A DNA stretch of 64,000 bases. Source: Luteibacter pinisoli (lineage in GTDB: Bacteria > Pseudomonadota > Gammaproteobacteria > Xanthomonadales > Rhodanobacteraceae). The stretch is taken from NCBI RefSeq assembly GCF_006385595.1, contig NZ_CP041046.1:4168501-4232500 (forward strand). Reading direction: 5' to 3'. Within the stretch, counting starts at the first letter, position 1. Every line of letters begins with the position of its first letter. The position numbers and the translations under genes are program-made. The notes under the pieces are model-generated. The model was not told where the DNA came from. It worked only from the letters and a program-made list of their open reading frames with translations, and ran no database searches. Below, piece after piece: positions 18,050 to 26,622 of this stretch.

Positions 18050-19335
18050 GGCAGGAACAGGCGCGCGGCAGCGTCCGGGTGGGACGGGAAATAGAAGTGC
18101 ACGAAACTCGCCGTCATTCGCCCACTCCGATACACCGCTTCAGCGGTCGGGCCGCCATTCGGGTTCGTCGCGTGGGCCAGCGGGGCATCGTCGATCGTCG
18201 CCCGTGCGTAGTGGAACGAATGCCCGCGCAGTTCGCCCTCGGGCAAGGCGACACCCTGCATGCCCAGCGCCGCCATGCGTGGCTGCATCGCGGCATGGCC
18301 ATGGAGCAGTCCGGCCATGCGCGCCTCGTGGCCGCTCTTGTCGGCCAGGCGGTCCAGCGCATAGAGCAAGCCACCGCACTCGGCGAGCAACGGCCGGCCG
18401 GCGTCGACATGCGCGTGCAATGCCTCGCGCAGGTCATGCCGGTCAGCCAGAGAGTCCAGGTGCAGCTCGGGATAGCCACCGGGGAGCCACACGGCATCGC
18501 AGGCCGGCAGCGGATCACCGGCCAGCGGGGAAAAGAACAGCAGCGACGCCCCGGCGTCGCGCAACACGTCGAGGTTGGCGGGATACACGAACGCGAACGC
18601 CGCATCCCGCGCGATGGCGATACGCACGCCGCTCAACGCCACCTGGCGCGCTACCGGGGCGACTGGCTCGAAGGCGACCGGCGGCGGCAGCGCCAGCGGT
18701 GACCGTGCGGCCAGGGCATCAGCCAGCCCGTCCAGCCGTGCCTCCAGGTCGTCGAGCTCGCCTGCGGCAACGAGGCCCAGGTGCCGTTCGGGCAAGGTCA
18801 TCGCTGCATCGCGCGGCAAGGCACCGTGCCAGGCGATCGACGGCGGAAGGCTCTCGCGCAGAAGGGTCGCGTGGTACTCGCTGCCCACGCGGTTGGCGAG
18901 CACGCCCTGTACCGTGACATCGTCACGGTACGTCGCCAACCCGTGCGCGAGTGCGCCAAAGGTCTGGGCCATGGCCGATCCATCGATCACCGCCAACACG
19001 GGGAGGCCAAAACGTGACGCCAGGTCGGCACTCGACGGCGCGCCATCGAACAGGCCCATCACCCCTTCCACCAGGATCAGGTCGGCCTCGCCCGCCGCCG
19101 CGTAGAGGCGCGCGCGAACGTCATCCTCGCCCCCCATCCATGCATCAAGCTGGTACACCGGCGAGCCGGCAGCCGTCGCAAGGATCATCGGATCGAGGAA
19201 GTCGGGCCCCGTCTTGAACACCCGCACGCGGCGGCCAAGCCGGGCATGCGCGCGAGCCAGCGCGGCGGTGACGCTGGTCTTTCCCTGCCCCGACGCGGGC
19301 GCGGATACCAGCAGCGCGGGACAGTGGCGGGTCAC
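18046..19335 (-). CDS. cbiA: Cobyrinate a,c-diamide synthase
   Basis: A 429-residue amidotransferase (CbiA/CobB) that amidates the a and c side chains of cobyrinic acid. The N-terminal P-loop reads [16 protein letters not shown]. The sequence [11 protein letters not shown] is a family signature. The C-terminal glutaminase has its Cys in [13 protein letters not shown]. It is the most upstream biosynthetic step encoded here: none of the corrin-ring methyltransferases or ring-contraction enzymes are in the window. It may act on imported incomplete corrinoids. Overlaps of 4 bases are present with cobO and cbiB. Confidence 0.95.
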   Translation of the reverse strand: MTRHCPALLVSAPASGQGKTSVTAALARAHARLGRRVRVFKTGPDFLDPMILATAAGSPVYQLDAWMGGEDDVRARLYAAAGEADLILVEGVMGLFDGAPSSADLASRFGLPVLAVIDGSAMAQTFGALAHGLATYRDDVTVQGVLANRVGSEYHATLLRESLPPSIAWHGALPRDAAMTLPERHLGLVAAGELDDLEARLDGLADALAARSPLALPPPVAFEPVAPVARQVALSGVRIAIARDAAFAFVYPANLDVLRDAGASLLFFSPLAGDPLPACDAVWLPGGYPELHLDSLADRHDLREALHAHVDAGRPLLAECGGLLYALDRLADKSGHEARMAGLLHGHAAMQPRMAALGMQGVALPEGELRGHSFHYARATIDDAPLAHATNPNGGPTAEAVYRSGRMTASFVHFYFPSHPDAAARLFLP

Positions 19336-19961
19336 AGCTCGATACCTTTCTGCGCCTTGATCCCCGCCTGGAAGGCGTGCTTCACCACGCGCATCTCGGT
19401 CACGGTATCGGCGATGGCCACCAGTGCATCGGGTGCGCCACGGCCGGTGATCGCCACGTGCTGTCGCCCAGGTCGTGCCAGTAGCACGCTGATCACACGA
19501 TCCAGCGGGATGTAGCCCTTCACCAGCGCGATGTTGAGTTCGTCGAGCAGCACGTAGTCGTACGCGTCATCGCCGAGCATGCGCTCGGCGACGGCCCACG
19601 CCGCCGTGGCGGCGGCGATATCGCGCTCACGGTCCTGGGTTTCCCAGGTAAAGCCCTCGCCCATCACGTGGTAATCCAGTCCATCGCCTTCAAACTGGCG
19701 GAAGAAGGCCTCCTCGCCCGTGGAGAAGCTGCCTTTGATGAACTGTACGACACCACAGTGCAAGCCGTGGCCCAGCGAGCGCGCCAGCATGCCGAAACCG
19801 GACGAGCTCTTGCCCTTGCCGTTGCCGGTGTTCACCACCAGCACGCCCCGGTCGATGGTGGCCCGGGCAATGCGCCGGTCCACCAGTTCCTTTTTCCGCT
19901 GGGCGCGGTCGCGATAGCGCGCGGCGTCGTCCATCTCGCCCCACGCGGGCTTGTCGCTCAT
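19332..19961 (-). CDS. cobO: Corrinoid adenosyltransferase CobO/BtuR
   Basis: A 209-residue ATP:corrinoid adenosyltransferase that adds the upper adenosyl ligand. The P-loop is NTGNGKGKSSSGFG near residues 44-57. Other family blocks are FIKGSFSTGEE, MGEGFTWETQD, YVLLDELNIALVKGYI and RGAPDALVAIADTVTEM. ATG at 19961 overlaps the stop of the upstream BtuM-like gene (ATGA). Its presence right after the uptake genes fits immediate adenosylation of imported corrinoid. Confidence 0.96.
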   Translation of the reverse strand: MSDKPAWGEMDDAARYRDRAQRKKELVDRRIARATIDRGVLVVNTGNGKGKSSSGFGMLARSLGHGLHCGVVQFIKGSFSTGEEAFFRQFEGDGLDYHVMGEGFTWETQDRERDIAAATAAWAVAERMLGDDAYDYVLLDELNIALVKGYIPLDRVISVLLARPGRQHVAITGRGAPDALVAIADTVTEMRVVKHAFQAGIKAQKGIEL

Positions 19962-20539
19962 ACGTGCGCCGCGCCGCGGCCACCCTCGCGCGGCAGGAAG
20001 CGCGCGACCACCGCATGGATCACCTGTGCCGCCAGCACATACAGCGCCGCGGCACGGACAAACAGCGGCGCCCACTGCATGAAGCGCTGCACGTACTGGG
20101 TCATGTTCGGGTCCGTGTAGCGCCCGCCCAGCCAGTAGAACGCGCCGTTGGATACGGCATAGCTCAGCGTGGCGCACACTACGATGCCGAGGAACACCAG
20201 GCCATGCGACCGCAGCGATCCGTCAAAGCGCGGCGCCAGCAGGCGGCCGCCGTACCAGAGCACGGCGTACGCCAGCGGCATGAAGGAATACGCCACGGTG
20301 ATGCAGAAGTCGCTCACGCCCGCGTAGCTGATGGAATACCAGTCCACCAGCACGGCCAGCAGCACGAAGGCGACGAAGGCCAGGTGCTTGCGCAGGTAGA
20401 TGCCGCCCAGGAAGAACAACGCCATGGAGGCATCGGGCAGGTGCAGCATGTCGCCGAAGTGATTGAAGCGGGTGGCGATCATGACGATGGCGAACAACGC
20501 GGCCATGGCCGCGAAGGCGGGACGGGAGAGCGGTTTCAT
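19958..20539 (-). CDS. btuM: BtuM-like cobalamin transporter candidate (ECF S-component-like)
   Basis: A 193-residue integral membrane protein with about six hydrophobic segments, lying between btuB and cobO under a B12 riboswitch. Size, topology and position match BtuM. BtuM is the small Gram-negative vitamin B12 transporter related to ECF S-components, and its Cys80 coordinates cobalt and supports decyanation. Here the only Cys in an equivalent place is Cys79 in VSDFCITVAYSFMPLAYA. The start at 20539 has GGAGG eight bases upstream; longer versions read back into btuB. The family assignment is from recall of BtuM, not from an alignment. An uncharacterised cobamide-related membrane protein is the alternative. 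Confidence 0.72.
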   Translation of the reverse strand: MKPLSRPAFAAMAALFAIVMIATRFNHFGDMLHLPDASMALFFLGGIYLRKHLAFVAFVLLAVLVDWYSISYAGVSDFCITVAYSFMPLAYAVLWYGGRLLAPRFDGSLRSHGLVFLGIVVCATLSYAVSNGAFYWLGGRYTDPNMTQYVQRFMQWAPLFVRAAALYVLAAQVIHAVVARFLPREGGRGAAHV

Positions 20540-20562
20540 CGGGGTGTCCTCCAGGAAGCGGA

Positions 20563-22443
20563 TCAGGAACGCGGCTGGTAGCGGAACGTGAGCATCCAGT
20601 TGCGGCCGGGCTGGTTGAAGTAACGCGCGGTCTCGTAGTGACGGTCGAAGATGTTCCTGGCGGCGAGCTCGACGTTCCATGCGGTGTCGATGGCATAGGC
20701 CATGCGCAGGTCGGTCAGCGCGTAACCGCCCAGGCGGTGCAGGTTGGCGGTGTCGTCATAGCGGTAGCCCGAACCGAAGACGCTGGCGCCGACGCTGAAG
20801 GCGCCGAAGCTGCGGTCCACATCGACGTTGGCGGTGCGGCGTGCACGGCGCGGCAGCAGGTTGCCGTGGGTGGCGTCGTCACTGTCGTCTTCCGGCGACA
20901 GCCAGGTGGCGTTGCCGCCGAGGCGCCATTCGCCCAGCGTGGTATCGCCGGCCAGCTCCACGCCGCGGATGCGCGAGCGATCGATGTTGTTGGCACCGCC
21001 AAACGGGAACAGCGGGCCAGTCAGGCTCGAGTCGAACACGATCAGGTGATCGATGCGGTTCTGGAACGCATTCACCGACCAGTGGCCCCAGCCCGGCGTG
21101 CCGCGCAGGCCCATCTCCCAGTTACGCGAGGTTTCCGGCTGCAGGTCCGGGTTGCCGTAATCGGGGTAATACAGGTCGTTGAAGGTCGGTGCCTTGAACG
21201 CGGTGCCGTAGCTGGCAGTCACGCGCAGGTCGTTGGTCAGCGCGTAGCCGTATTGCAGGCTGCCCGTGGTCTTGCCACCGAACTGGCTGTTCTCGTCACG
21301 GCGCAGGCTGCCCTGCACGGAGCTGTCGCCGAACTCCTGCTGCCACTGCGCGAACAGGGCGTGGTTGCGGCGCGCGTCGACAAAGTAATCGGTGTTGCCC
21401 ACCACGTGGTCACGCTGCCAGTCGAAGCCCAGGGTGGTGAGGCCGTACGCGCCGCCGACCTTGCCCAGGTCCGCCTGCAGCGACGCCAGGTCGCGATGGC
21501 TGTTGAACGTATCGGCGTACACGCCGCTCTCGTAGTCGGTGGACAGGTCCGCGCTGCGGCCGACATTCAACGTGAGCAGGGCATCCTGCGACGGGCGATA
21601 GCGCAGGCGGCCGCCGAGGGCCTGGGTGGCCGATTCGGCGAAGTTGCTGCTGGTGCCGTCGTAGTGGTTGCGGCCTTCGGTGCGCGTGGCGCTGGCGTCG
21701 GCATCCCACTGTTCGTCGAAGCGCCAGCCGCCCTTCAGCGACAGCGCGTTGTTGCGGTAGCCATCGGCGTCTGGCTCGTACGTGTAGCAGCCACCACCAC
21801 CCGGGCTGGGCTTGCCGCGGCAGGCATTGATGCCATGGGTCTGGTCATGGCTGGCTTCCACCGAGTACCAGCCGTTGCTGCCACGGCCGGAGAAACCGGC
21901 CGAACCACGCAGGGTGGACCAGCTGCCGACACCCACCGAGAGGTTGGGCACGAAGGCGCCCTGCGGGTGGCGGGTGAAAATCTGGATGACACCGCCCAGC
22001 GCGTCGGAGCCATAGAGGCTGGAGTACGGGCCGCGCACGATTTCGATGCGCTCGATCTGGTCCACCGGGATGTCCTGGAACGCCGCGGTGCCCGAGGTGA
22101 CCGAGCCGATCTTCACGCCGTCGACCAGCACCAGCACGTGGTCCGACTCTGTGCCGCGCATGAAGACCGAGGTGGCCTTGCCCGGGCCGCCGTTGTTGGC
22201 AATGGACACGCCCGGCGTGGCGCGCAGCAGGTCGGCCAGCGACGAGGGCTGCAGGCGCTCGATGTCGGCGCGGTCAATCACGGTGGAGGCCGAGAGCACC
22301 TGGTTGAGCGTCTGCTCGGTGCGGCTGGCGGTGACGACGACCTTGTCCAGGTCAGTGGACGCGGCATCGTCGGCGTGGGCGGCGATGGGGGCGAACAGAA
22401 CGAGCGCGACGGCGCACGCAAGGCGAGACGGACGAAAAGACAC
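20563..22443 (-). CDS. btuB: TonB-dependent vitamin B12 receptor
   Basis: A 626-residue outer-membrane receptor with a signal peptide ending AAHA. It has a TonB box (DKVVVTAS), a plug domain (STVIDRADIERLQPSSLADLLRATPGVSI, VLVDGVKIGS, IERIEIVRGPYSSLYGSDALGGVIQI) and a 22-strand-type barrel. The barrel includes the ATYGTAFKAPTFNDLYYPDYGNP-like region and GWRF. The cobalamin riboswitch directly upstream identifies the ligand as a corrinoid. The start codon is GTG with GGGAG eight bases before it. It begins the operon of uptake and salvage genes, and the BtuM-like gene follows after 23 bases. Confidence 0.95.
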   Translation of the reverse strand: MSFRPSRLACAVALVLFAPIAAHADDAASTDLDKVVVTASRTEQTLNQVLSASTVIDRADIERLQPSSLADLLRATPGVSIANNGGPGKATSVFMRGTESDHVLVLVDGVKIGSVTSGTAAFQDIPVDQIERIEIVRGPYSSLYGSDALGGVIQIFTRHPQGAFVPNLSVGVGSWSTLRGSAGFSGRGSNGWYSVEASHDQTHGINACRGKPSPGGGGCYTYEPDADGYRNNALSLKGGWRFDEQWDADASATRTEGRNHYDGTSSNFAESATQALGGRLRYRPSQDALLTLNVGRSADLSTDYESGVYADTFNSHRDLASLQADLGKVGGAYGLTTLGFDWQRDHVVGNTDYFVDARRNHALFAQWQQEFGDSSVQGSLRRDENSQFGGKTTGSLQYGYALTNDLRVTASYGTAFKAPTFNDLYYPDYGNPDLQPETSRNWEMGLRGTPGWGHWSVNAFQNRIDHLIVFDSSLTGPLFPFGGANNIDRSRIRGVELAGDTTLGEWRLGGNATWLSPEDDSDDATHGNLLPRRARRTANVDVDRSFGAFSVGASVFGSGYRYDDTANLHRLGGYALTDLRMAYAIDTAWNVELAARNIFDRHYETARYFNQPGRNWMLTFRYQPRS

Positions 22444-22578
22444 GATGGAACTCCCTGCTGACCGCGCCTACCCGCGCGGCTATGACGGCGAGGGACACGC
22501 GAAAAGCAAGGTGCAAGCGACGGCGAACGGAGTCGGGCCACCCGCGACCAGGGCCCTCCGCCTGTCCGGTGATACCTC

Positions 22579-22765
22579 ATGGCCGGTCTCCGGGCTTGTG
22601 AGCGCAGGGTTCACCTGCAAGGGCTGGCGCCTTCCCATGCCGCGCGCGGCACAGTGGCATTGGCCAGCCCCGTCAACTCACCTACCGTTGCGGGGGCAGC
22701 TCCGGAATGGCGCAGGCGAAGTGCCTGCGGGTCACCGGATTCCCGTTTCAATCCGTGGCGCGAAC
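22579..22765 (-). promoter_or_regulatory. Cobalamin riboswitch controlling btuB and the cob operon
   Basis: Read on the minus strand, the leader contains the conserved pieces of the B12 element in order: AAACGGGAATCCGGTG, AGCTGCCCCCGCAACGGTA, the B12 box GCCACTG, GGGAAGGCGCC, and AAGCCCGGAGACCGGCC. The aptamer ends about 135 bases before the btuB start, which leaves room for an expression platform. Its 5' end overlaps the last codons of the upstream acyltransferase gene. A plausible -10 (TACACT, 22796-22791) lies inside that gene, so the promoter is probably intragenic. Binding of adenosylcobalamin is expected to switch the operon off. Confidence 0.95.
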
Positions 22766-23887
22766 GCCGTGGATCACCTTGGGTGGCCGTAGTGTAGCGG
22801 AACGGCGCGCATACCAGCGCAGGACGGGGCGCTCCACCGTGTAGTGCAGCGCGGCACCCACGGCCAGCACCACCGCGGCGTGGGCGAGGAAGCGCAGCCA
22901 CGGGTAGCCATCAAGACGGCCATCCAGCGCGGCCTCGGTCAGCATGAAGGCGCCCTTGTGGCTGAGGTAGAGGCTGTACGAGGTGCGGGCGATCCAGCCC
23001 GCGCCGGGTATCCGCAGGCGTGCCAGCCACGTGCCACCCGCGCCGGCGGCGACAAAGGCCGCCATCGCCAGCGCCACCAGCGGATAGCCGGCCACGTTGG
23101 GCCAGAAGTCCAGCCGATGGCCGTCAAACAACAGGATGCAGCCGGCCAGCAGCAGCGCGGAGGCGCCGAGCAGGACGCCGCCGCGCCCCTGTACGCGCGC
23201 CATCCAGCCCGGACGGAACACCGAGCACGCCGCCAGGGCGACGCCGGCGAGCAGGCCATCCAGGCGCGAGTACGTCGGGTAGTAAAGGTATTCCAGATAA
23301 GCCGGTCCCACCGGCACGTCGGTGCCGGCCCAGGGCCCGATGTACAGCTGCCACAGGGCGGCGCGCAAGGCGATGCCCCCCGCGACCACCGCAACGCAGA
23401 GCACACCAAACCGCCGGGGCGTCATCCGCCCCGCAAGGGCCACCGCCAGCAGCGGGAACACCAGGTAGAAATGCTCTTCCACGCACAGCGACCACGCGTG
23501 GGAGAAGGCATAGCGCTGCGGCGCGTCGAACAACAGGTTGAAGGTGAAGGTGAGGAACTGCCACGCCGGCTGCATCAGCGGCGTCTCGCGCCACGCAGGC
23601 CACGCGAGGTAAAGCCCGAGCACGACGAAGAACGCGGGCAGGATGCGGAACGCCCGGCGCAGGTAAAACGTTTTCAGGTCGAGCCGGCCGGTATCGCGCA
23701 GCGAGGCGAACACCTGCGAGCCGATCAGGAACCCGCTAAGGACGAAAAACAGGTCCACGCCCATCCACCCGGCGTGCTCGACCCACCCAAAGTTTTCACC
23801 CAGGCCGCCGATAAGGTAGCTGTGGAACAGCATCACCCACACGATGGCGATGGCGCGCAGGGTGTCCAGTCCGGGCAAGCGGGTCAT
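22748..23887 (-). CDS. Acyltransferase 3 family membrane protein (OafA/YrhL-like)
   Basis: A 379-residue multi-pass protein of the acyltransferase 3 family, which O-acylates surface polysaccharides or peptidoglycan-linked sugars. The signature opening is LDTLRAIAIVWVMLFHSY with the conserved His, then GVDLFFVLSGFLIG, and FRRAFRILPAFF-like text after the first pair of helices. About ten membrane segments follow and there is no SGNH extension. The acceptor is unknown. The gene stands alone, and its 3' end carries the likely promoter of the btuB riboswitch leader. Confidence 0.9.
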   Translation of the reverse strand: MTRLPGLDTLRAIAIVWVMLFHSYLIGGLGENFGWVEHAGWMGVDLFFVLSGFLIGSQVFASLRDTGRLDLKTFYLRRAFRILPAFFVVLGLYLAWPAWRETPLMQPAWQFLTFTFNLLFDAPQRYAFSHAWSLCVEEHFYLVFPLLAVALAGRMTPRRFGVLCVAVVAGGIALRAALWQLYIGPWAGTDVPVGPAYLEYLYYPTYSRLDGLLAGVALAACSVFRPGWMARVQGRGGVLLGASALLLAGCILLFDGHRLDFWPNVAGYPLVALAMAAFVAAGAGGTWLARLRIPGAGWIARTSYSLYLSHKGAFMLTEAALDGRLDGYPWLRFLAHAAVVLAVGAALHYTVERPVLRWYARRSATLRPPKVIHGVRATD

Positions 23888-23967
23888 CGGTGGTTCCGTC
23901 GTAGGGGTCGAGGCAGGTTGTGGGGCGCGTGCGGCCGCCAGCGGGCGGCTTCATGGCGTTTTGGGGG

Positions 23968-23987
23968 CGTGGCGCGATGGCGCCACG
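23968..23987. promoter_or_regulatory. Inverted repeat at the diguanylate cyclase promoter
   Basis: CGTGGCGC and GCGCCACG form perfect 8-base arms around GATG. A -10-like TAAGAT begins two bases later (23989-23994), about 50 bases upstream of the cyclase ATG. The position suits a repressor operator in the promoter. It could also be a chance hairpin in GC-rich DNA. Confidence 0.4.
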
Positions 23988-24045
23988 TTAAGATCGAACG
24001 CGCCGGGCAAACCGGGGGGCTTGCCGGCGCAACGTTGGGGATGCC

Positions 24046-25788
24046 ATGCCAGCTTTCCGCCGGTGCCTGCCGGCGTTACTCCTTGCCACGCTGGCCCTGC
24101 ATGCCGGCGACGCCGGCGCTCACCTGCGCGCAGGCGAAAACGCGGAGGCCACGCTCGACGTCGCCGACGCCAGCAAGACCTCGGACCACCCGGCGTTCGT
24201 GGCCACCCTCGCCCGCCTGGCGCCGTCGCGCGAGCAGATGAGCGCGGCTGCGCGCATGCACCTGGATTACCTGCAGGCCTGGCAGCTGGCCTACGGTGGC
24301 GACCACGCGCAGGCCATTCCGCTCCTCGAACGCATCGCCGACAAATCCACGGACAAGGTGATGCGCCTGCGCGCCACCGCTACCCTGGTGAACATCCTCG
24401 GCGCAGGACGCCATTACGAGGACGCCTTCAACCGCCTCAACCTGATGGTCGCCGACCTGCCCGGCGTCAGTGACCCCCACGCGCGCTACCAGGCCCTGGC
24501 CGAGGCGGCGCAGATGCTGACCACCGCGGGGCAGTACGACCTGGCTGCCGACTACGCGGCGCGCGCCGTGGATATCGCCGACACACCCTCGATCACCTGC
24601 AAGAGCAACGTGGTCGCGCTGCACGCGCTCTATCGCGGTGGCCGCGTCGAAGGCGACGACCCGCGCTTCGTCCAGTGGGTGGCCGAGTGCCAGAAGGCCG
24701 GGGAAATGCTCTCGGCCAACGAGTTACGGGCTGATGTGGCGGACAGCGCCATTCGCCACGGGCGGCCGAACGAGGCGATCGCAGTGCTGGAGCGCTACTA
24801 CGGGTCCGTCCTGCGCGACGAACAGCCGATGCAGACCTCGCAGTTTGATGCCCTGCTGGCACGCGCGCAGTGGCAGGCCGGTAACGTTGCCCTGGCCGAC
24901 CGCTTCGCCGCGGCCGCCATCCGTTCGTCGGTGCCGGGCGAGTACTCCGAGCCGCTGGTGTCCGCGACGGAGACGGCCTACTTCGTGGCACGCAAGCGCG
25001 GCGACTGGCGCGCAGCGACGATGTGGCTGGCGCGCCACGCGGAAGCCGACAAGGGCTACGTCGACGACGTGGGCGCGCGTGCCCTCGCCTACCAGATCGT
25101 CAAGCAGCAGGTAGTCGCCAGCCGCATGGAAACGGACGCGCTGGACCGGCAGAACCAGATCCTGCACCTGCAGCGCGACGCGGACCTGCACGACGCGCAG
25201 ACCAGCCGCCTGTATATCCTCCTATTGCTCACTTTCATCGGCACCATCGTGCTGTGGCTGATCCGCACGCGCCGCTCGCAACAGCGCTTCATGCGCATGG
25301 CACGCCACGACAGCCTCACCGGCATCAGCAACCGCCAGCACTTCGTGGACGAGTGCACGGCGGCATTGGTGGAAGGCTCGCGCGCCGCCGAGCCGATCGC
25401 CCTGGTGCTGTTCGACCTCGATCACTTCAAGCAGGTGAACGATACCTATGGCCATGCCGAAGGCGACTGGGTGCTGTTGCGCGTGGTCGCGGAATGCCGG
25501 GATCACCTGACGGAGGCCGACGTGTTCGGGCGGCTGGGCGGCGAGGAGTTCGCCGTGCTCCTGCGCGCGGCGACACAGGCCCAGGCCATCGAACGCGCCG
25601 AGCGCATGCGCGTGGCCATCGGCACGCCCTCGGGCGAACACCAGACGATTGCCCGGGCCACCGCGAGCTTCGGCATCGCGTGCACGGGTGCCTTCGGCTA
25701 CGACCTGGACCGCCTGCTGATGAAGGCGGACGAAGCGATGTACGCCGCGAAGGCTGCCGGCCGCGACCGCGTGACCGTCGCCACCTAA
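24046..25788 (+). CDS. Diguanylate cyclase with TPR-like periplasmic sensor
   Basis: A 580-residue membrane protein that should synthesise c-di-GMP. A signal peptide (MPAFRRCLPALLLATLALHA) precedes a helical periplasmic region of about 350 residues with TPR-like repeats. Next come a coiled linker (DRQNQILHLQRDADLHDAQ), one transmembrane helix (LYILLLLTFIGTIVLWLI, about 390-407) and a GGDEF domain. The domain has DSLTGISNR, FDLDHFKQVNDTYGH and the active-site GGEEF, so it looks catalytically competent. The inhibitory site normally has RxxD at this distance before GGEEF; here it reads TEAD. The Arg is missing, so product feedback through this site is unlikely. Confidence 0.92.
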   Translation: MPAFRRCLPALLLATLALHAGDAGAHLRAGENAEATLDVADASKTSDHPAFVATLARLAPSREQMSAAARMHLDYLQAWQLAYGGDHAQAIPLLERIADKSTDKVMRLRATATLVNILGAGRHYEDAFNRLNLMVADLPGVSDPHARYQALAEAAQMLTTAGQYDLAADYAARAVDIADTPSITCKSNVVALHALYRGGRVEGDDPRFVQWVAECQKAGEMLSANELRADVADSAIRHGRPNEAIAVLERYYGSVLRDEQPMQTSQFDALLARAQWQAGNVALADRFAAAAIRSSVPGEYSEPLVSATETAYFVARKRGDWRAATMWLARHAEADKGYVDDVGARALAYQIVKQQVVASRMETDALDRQNQILHLQRDADLHDAQTSRLYILLLLTFIGTIVLWLIRTRRSQQRFMRMARHDSLTGISNRQHFVDECTAALVEGSRAAEPIALVLFDLDHFKQVNDTYGHAEGDWVLLRVVAECRDHLTEADVFGRLGGEEFAVLLRAATQAQAIERAERMRVAIGTPSGEHQTIARATASFGIACTGAFGYDLDRLLMKADEAMYAAKAAGRDRVTVAT

Positions 25789-26495
25789 GCCACGCGATGC
25801 AACGCCGCCATGAGCGCATCCATGTAGGTGCGGCTGGCCCTGAGCGTGGTGCCGTCGCGCAGGCGGAGCACGGCATCGCGGTTCGGGCGAGGCAGCATCT
25901 CGGCCACCTGGTCCACGCGGACGATGGCCGAGCGGTGCACGCGCAGGAAGCGTGCGGGGTCGAGCTTCCGCGAGAGGTCGTGCAGTGACTCGCGCAGGAG
26001 ATGCCGCTGCCCGTTCGCATGCAGCGCGGCATAGTCGCCGTCGGCCTCGATCCAGGTCACGGCATCCACCTCGATGAACGACAGCCGCGAACCAACGCGA
26101 ATGGTAAAGCGCTCGGCCACGGGCGGGCGAAGATCGCGGCCGAGCTTTCGGCGCACCCGTTCCAGTGCCTCGCCAAAGCGCTCGTCATCGAGGGGCTTGA
26201 GCAGGTAGTCCACCGCTTCCAGTTCGAAGGCGCGCACGGCAAAGCTGTCGTGTGCCGTCAGCAGGACCGCTAGCGGGCGTTCCGCCCGCGGAATCACCGC
26301 GAGGCCATCGAGCCCACTCATCCCCGGCATCTCCACGTCGACGATGGCGAGATCCACGCGATCGCGGCGCAGCGAGGCCAGCTCAAGGCCATTGCGGCAC
26401 TCCTCCACCACGGTGATGTCGGCCTCCCCGCGAAGGCGCGCCAGCACGCCACTGCGGGCCAGCGGCTCGTCATCGACGACGGCCACGCGGATCAT
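25785..26495 (-). CDS. LytTR-family response regulator, orphan
   Basis: A 236-residue AlgR/LytR-type regulator. Residues 1-115 form a receiver domain with acidic pocket Asp8-Asp9, phospho-acceptor Asp53 in AIVDVEMPG, and the Lys of DYLLKP. Residues about 135-236 form a LytTR DNA-binding domain (FIEVDAVTWIEADGDYAALH, FLRVHRSAIV). Such regulators are normally co-transcribed with a LytS/AlgZ-type kinase. Here the start codon overlaps (ATGA) the stop of a short fragment that looks like a kinase C-terminus, and no intact kinase is adjacent. It converges on the diguanylate cyclase gene with a 4-base overlap. Confidence 0.9.
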   Translation of the reverse strand: MIRVAVVDDEPLARSGVLARLRGEADITVVEECRNGLELASLRRDRVDLAIVDVEMPGMSGLDGLAVIPRAERPLAVLLTAHDSFAVRAFELEAVDYLLKPLDDERFGEALERVRRKLGRDLRPPVAERFTIRVGSRLSFIEVDAVTWIEADGDYAALHANGQRHLLRESLHDLSRKLDPARFLRVHRSAIVRVDQVAEMLPRPNRDAVLRLRDGTTLRASRTYMDALMAALHRVA

Positions 26496-26570
26496 GCGAC
26501 GGCCCATGGCAGGGCGATGCGCACCGTCCAGCGGCCCTCTTCCGGAGCGCTGAGGAGACCACCCACGCGA
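26492..26570 (-). pseudogene. Remnant of a histidine kinase C-terminus
   Basis: In frame, this stretch reads VGGLLSAPEEGRWTVRIALP followed by WAVA and a stop that overlaps the regulator start as ATGA. The pattern GG-hydrophobic...EEGRWTVRIALP is how the ATPase domain of LytS/AlgZ-type kinases ends. The frame is closed by TAA at about 26606, so only some 25-37 codons survive. A perfect 9-base-pair hairpin (26574-26595) borders it, followed by an unrelated secreted-protein gene. I infer a deletion that removed most of the kinase. The fragment is short, so coincidence cannot be excluded. Confidence 0.55.
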
Positions 26571-26622
26571 GATCGCCGCCAGAGGACTGGCGGCGAGTCG
26601 TGCGGTTACGTCGGCAGGACGG

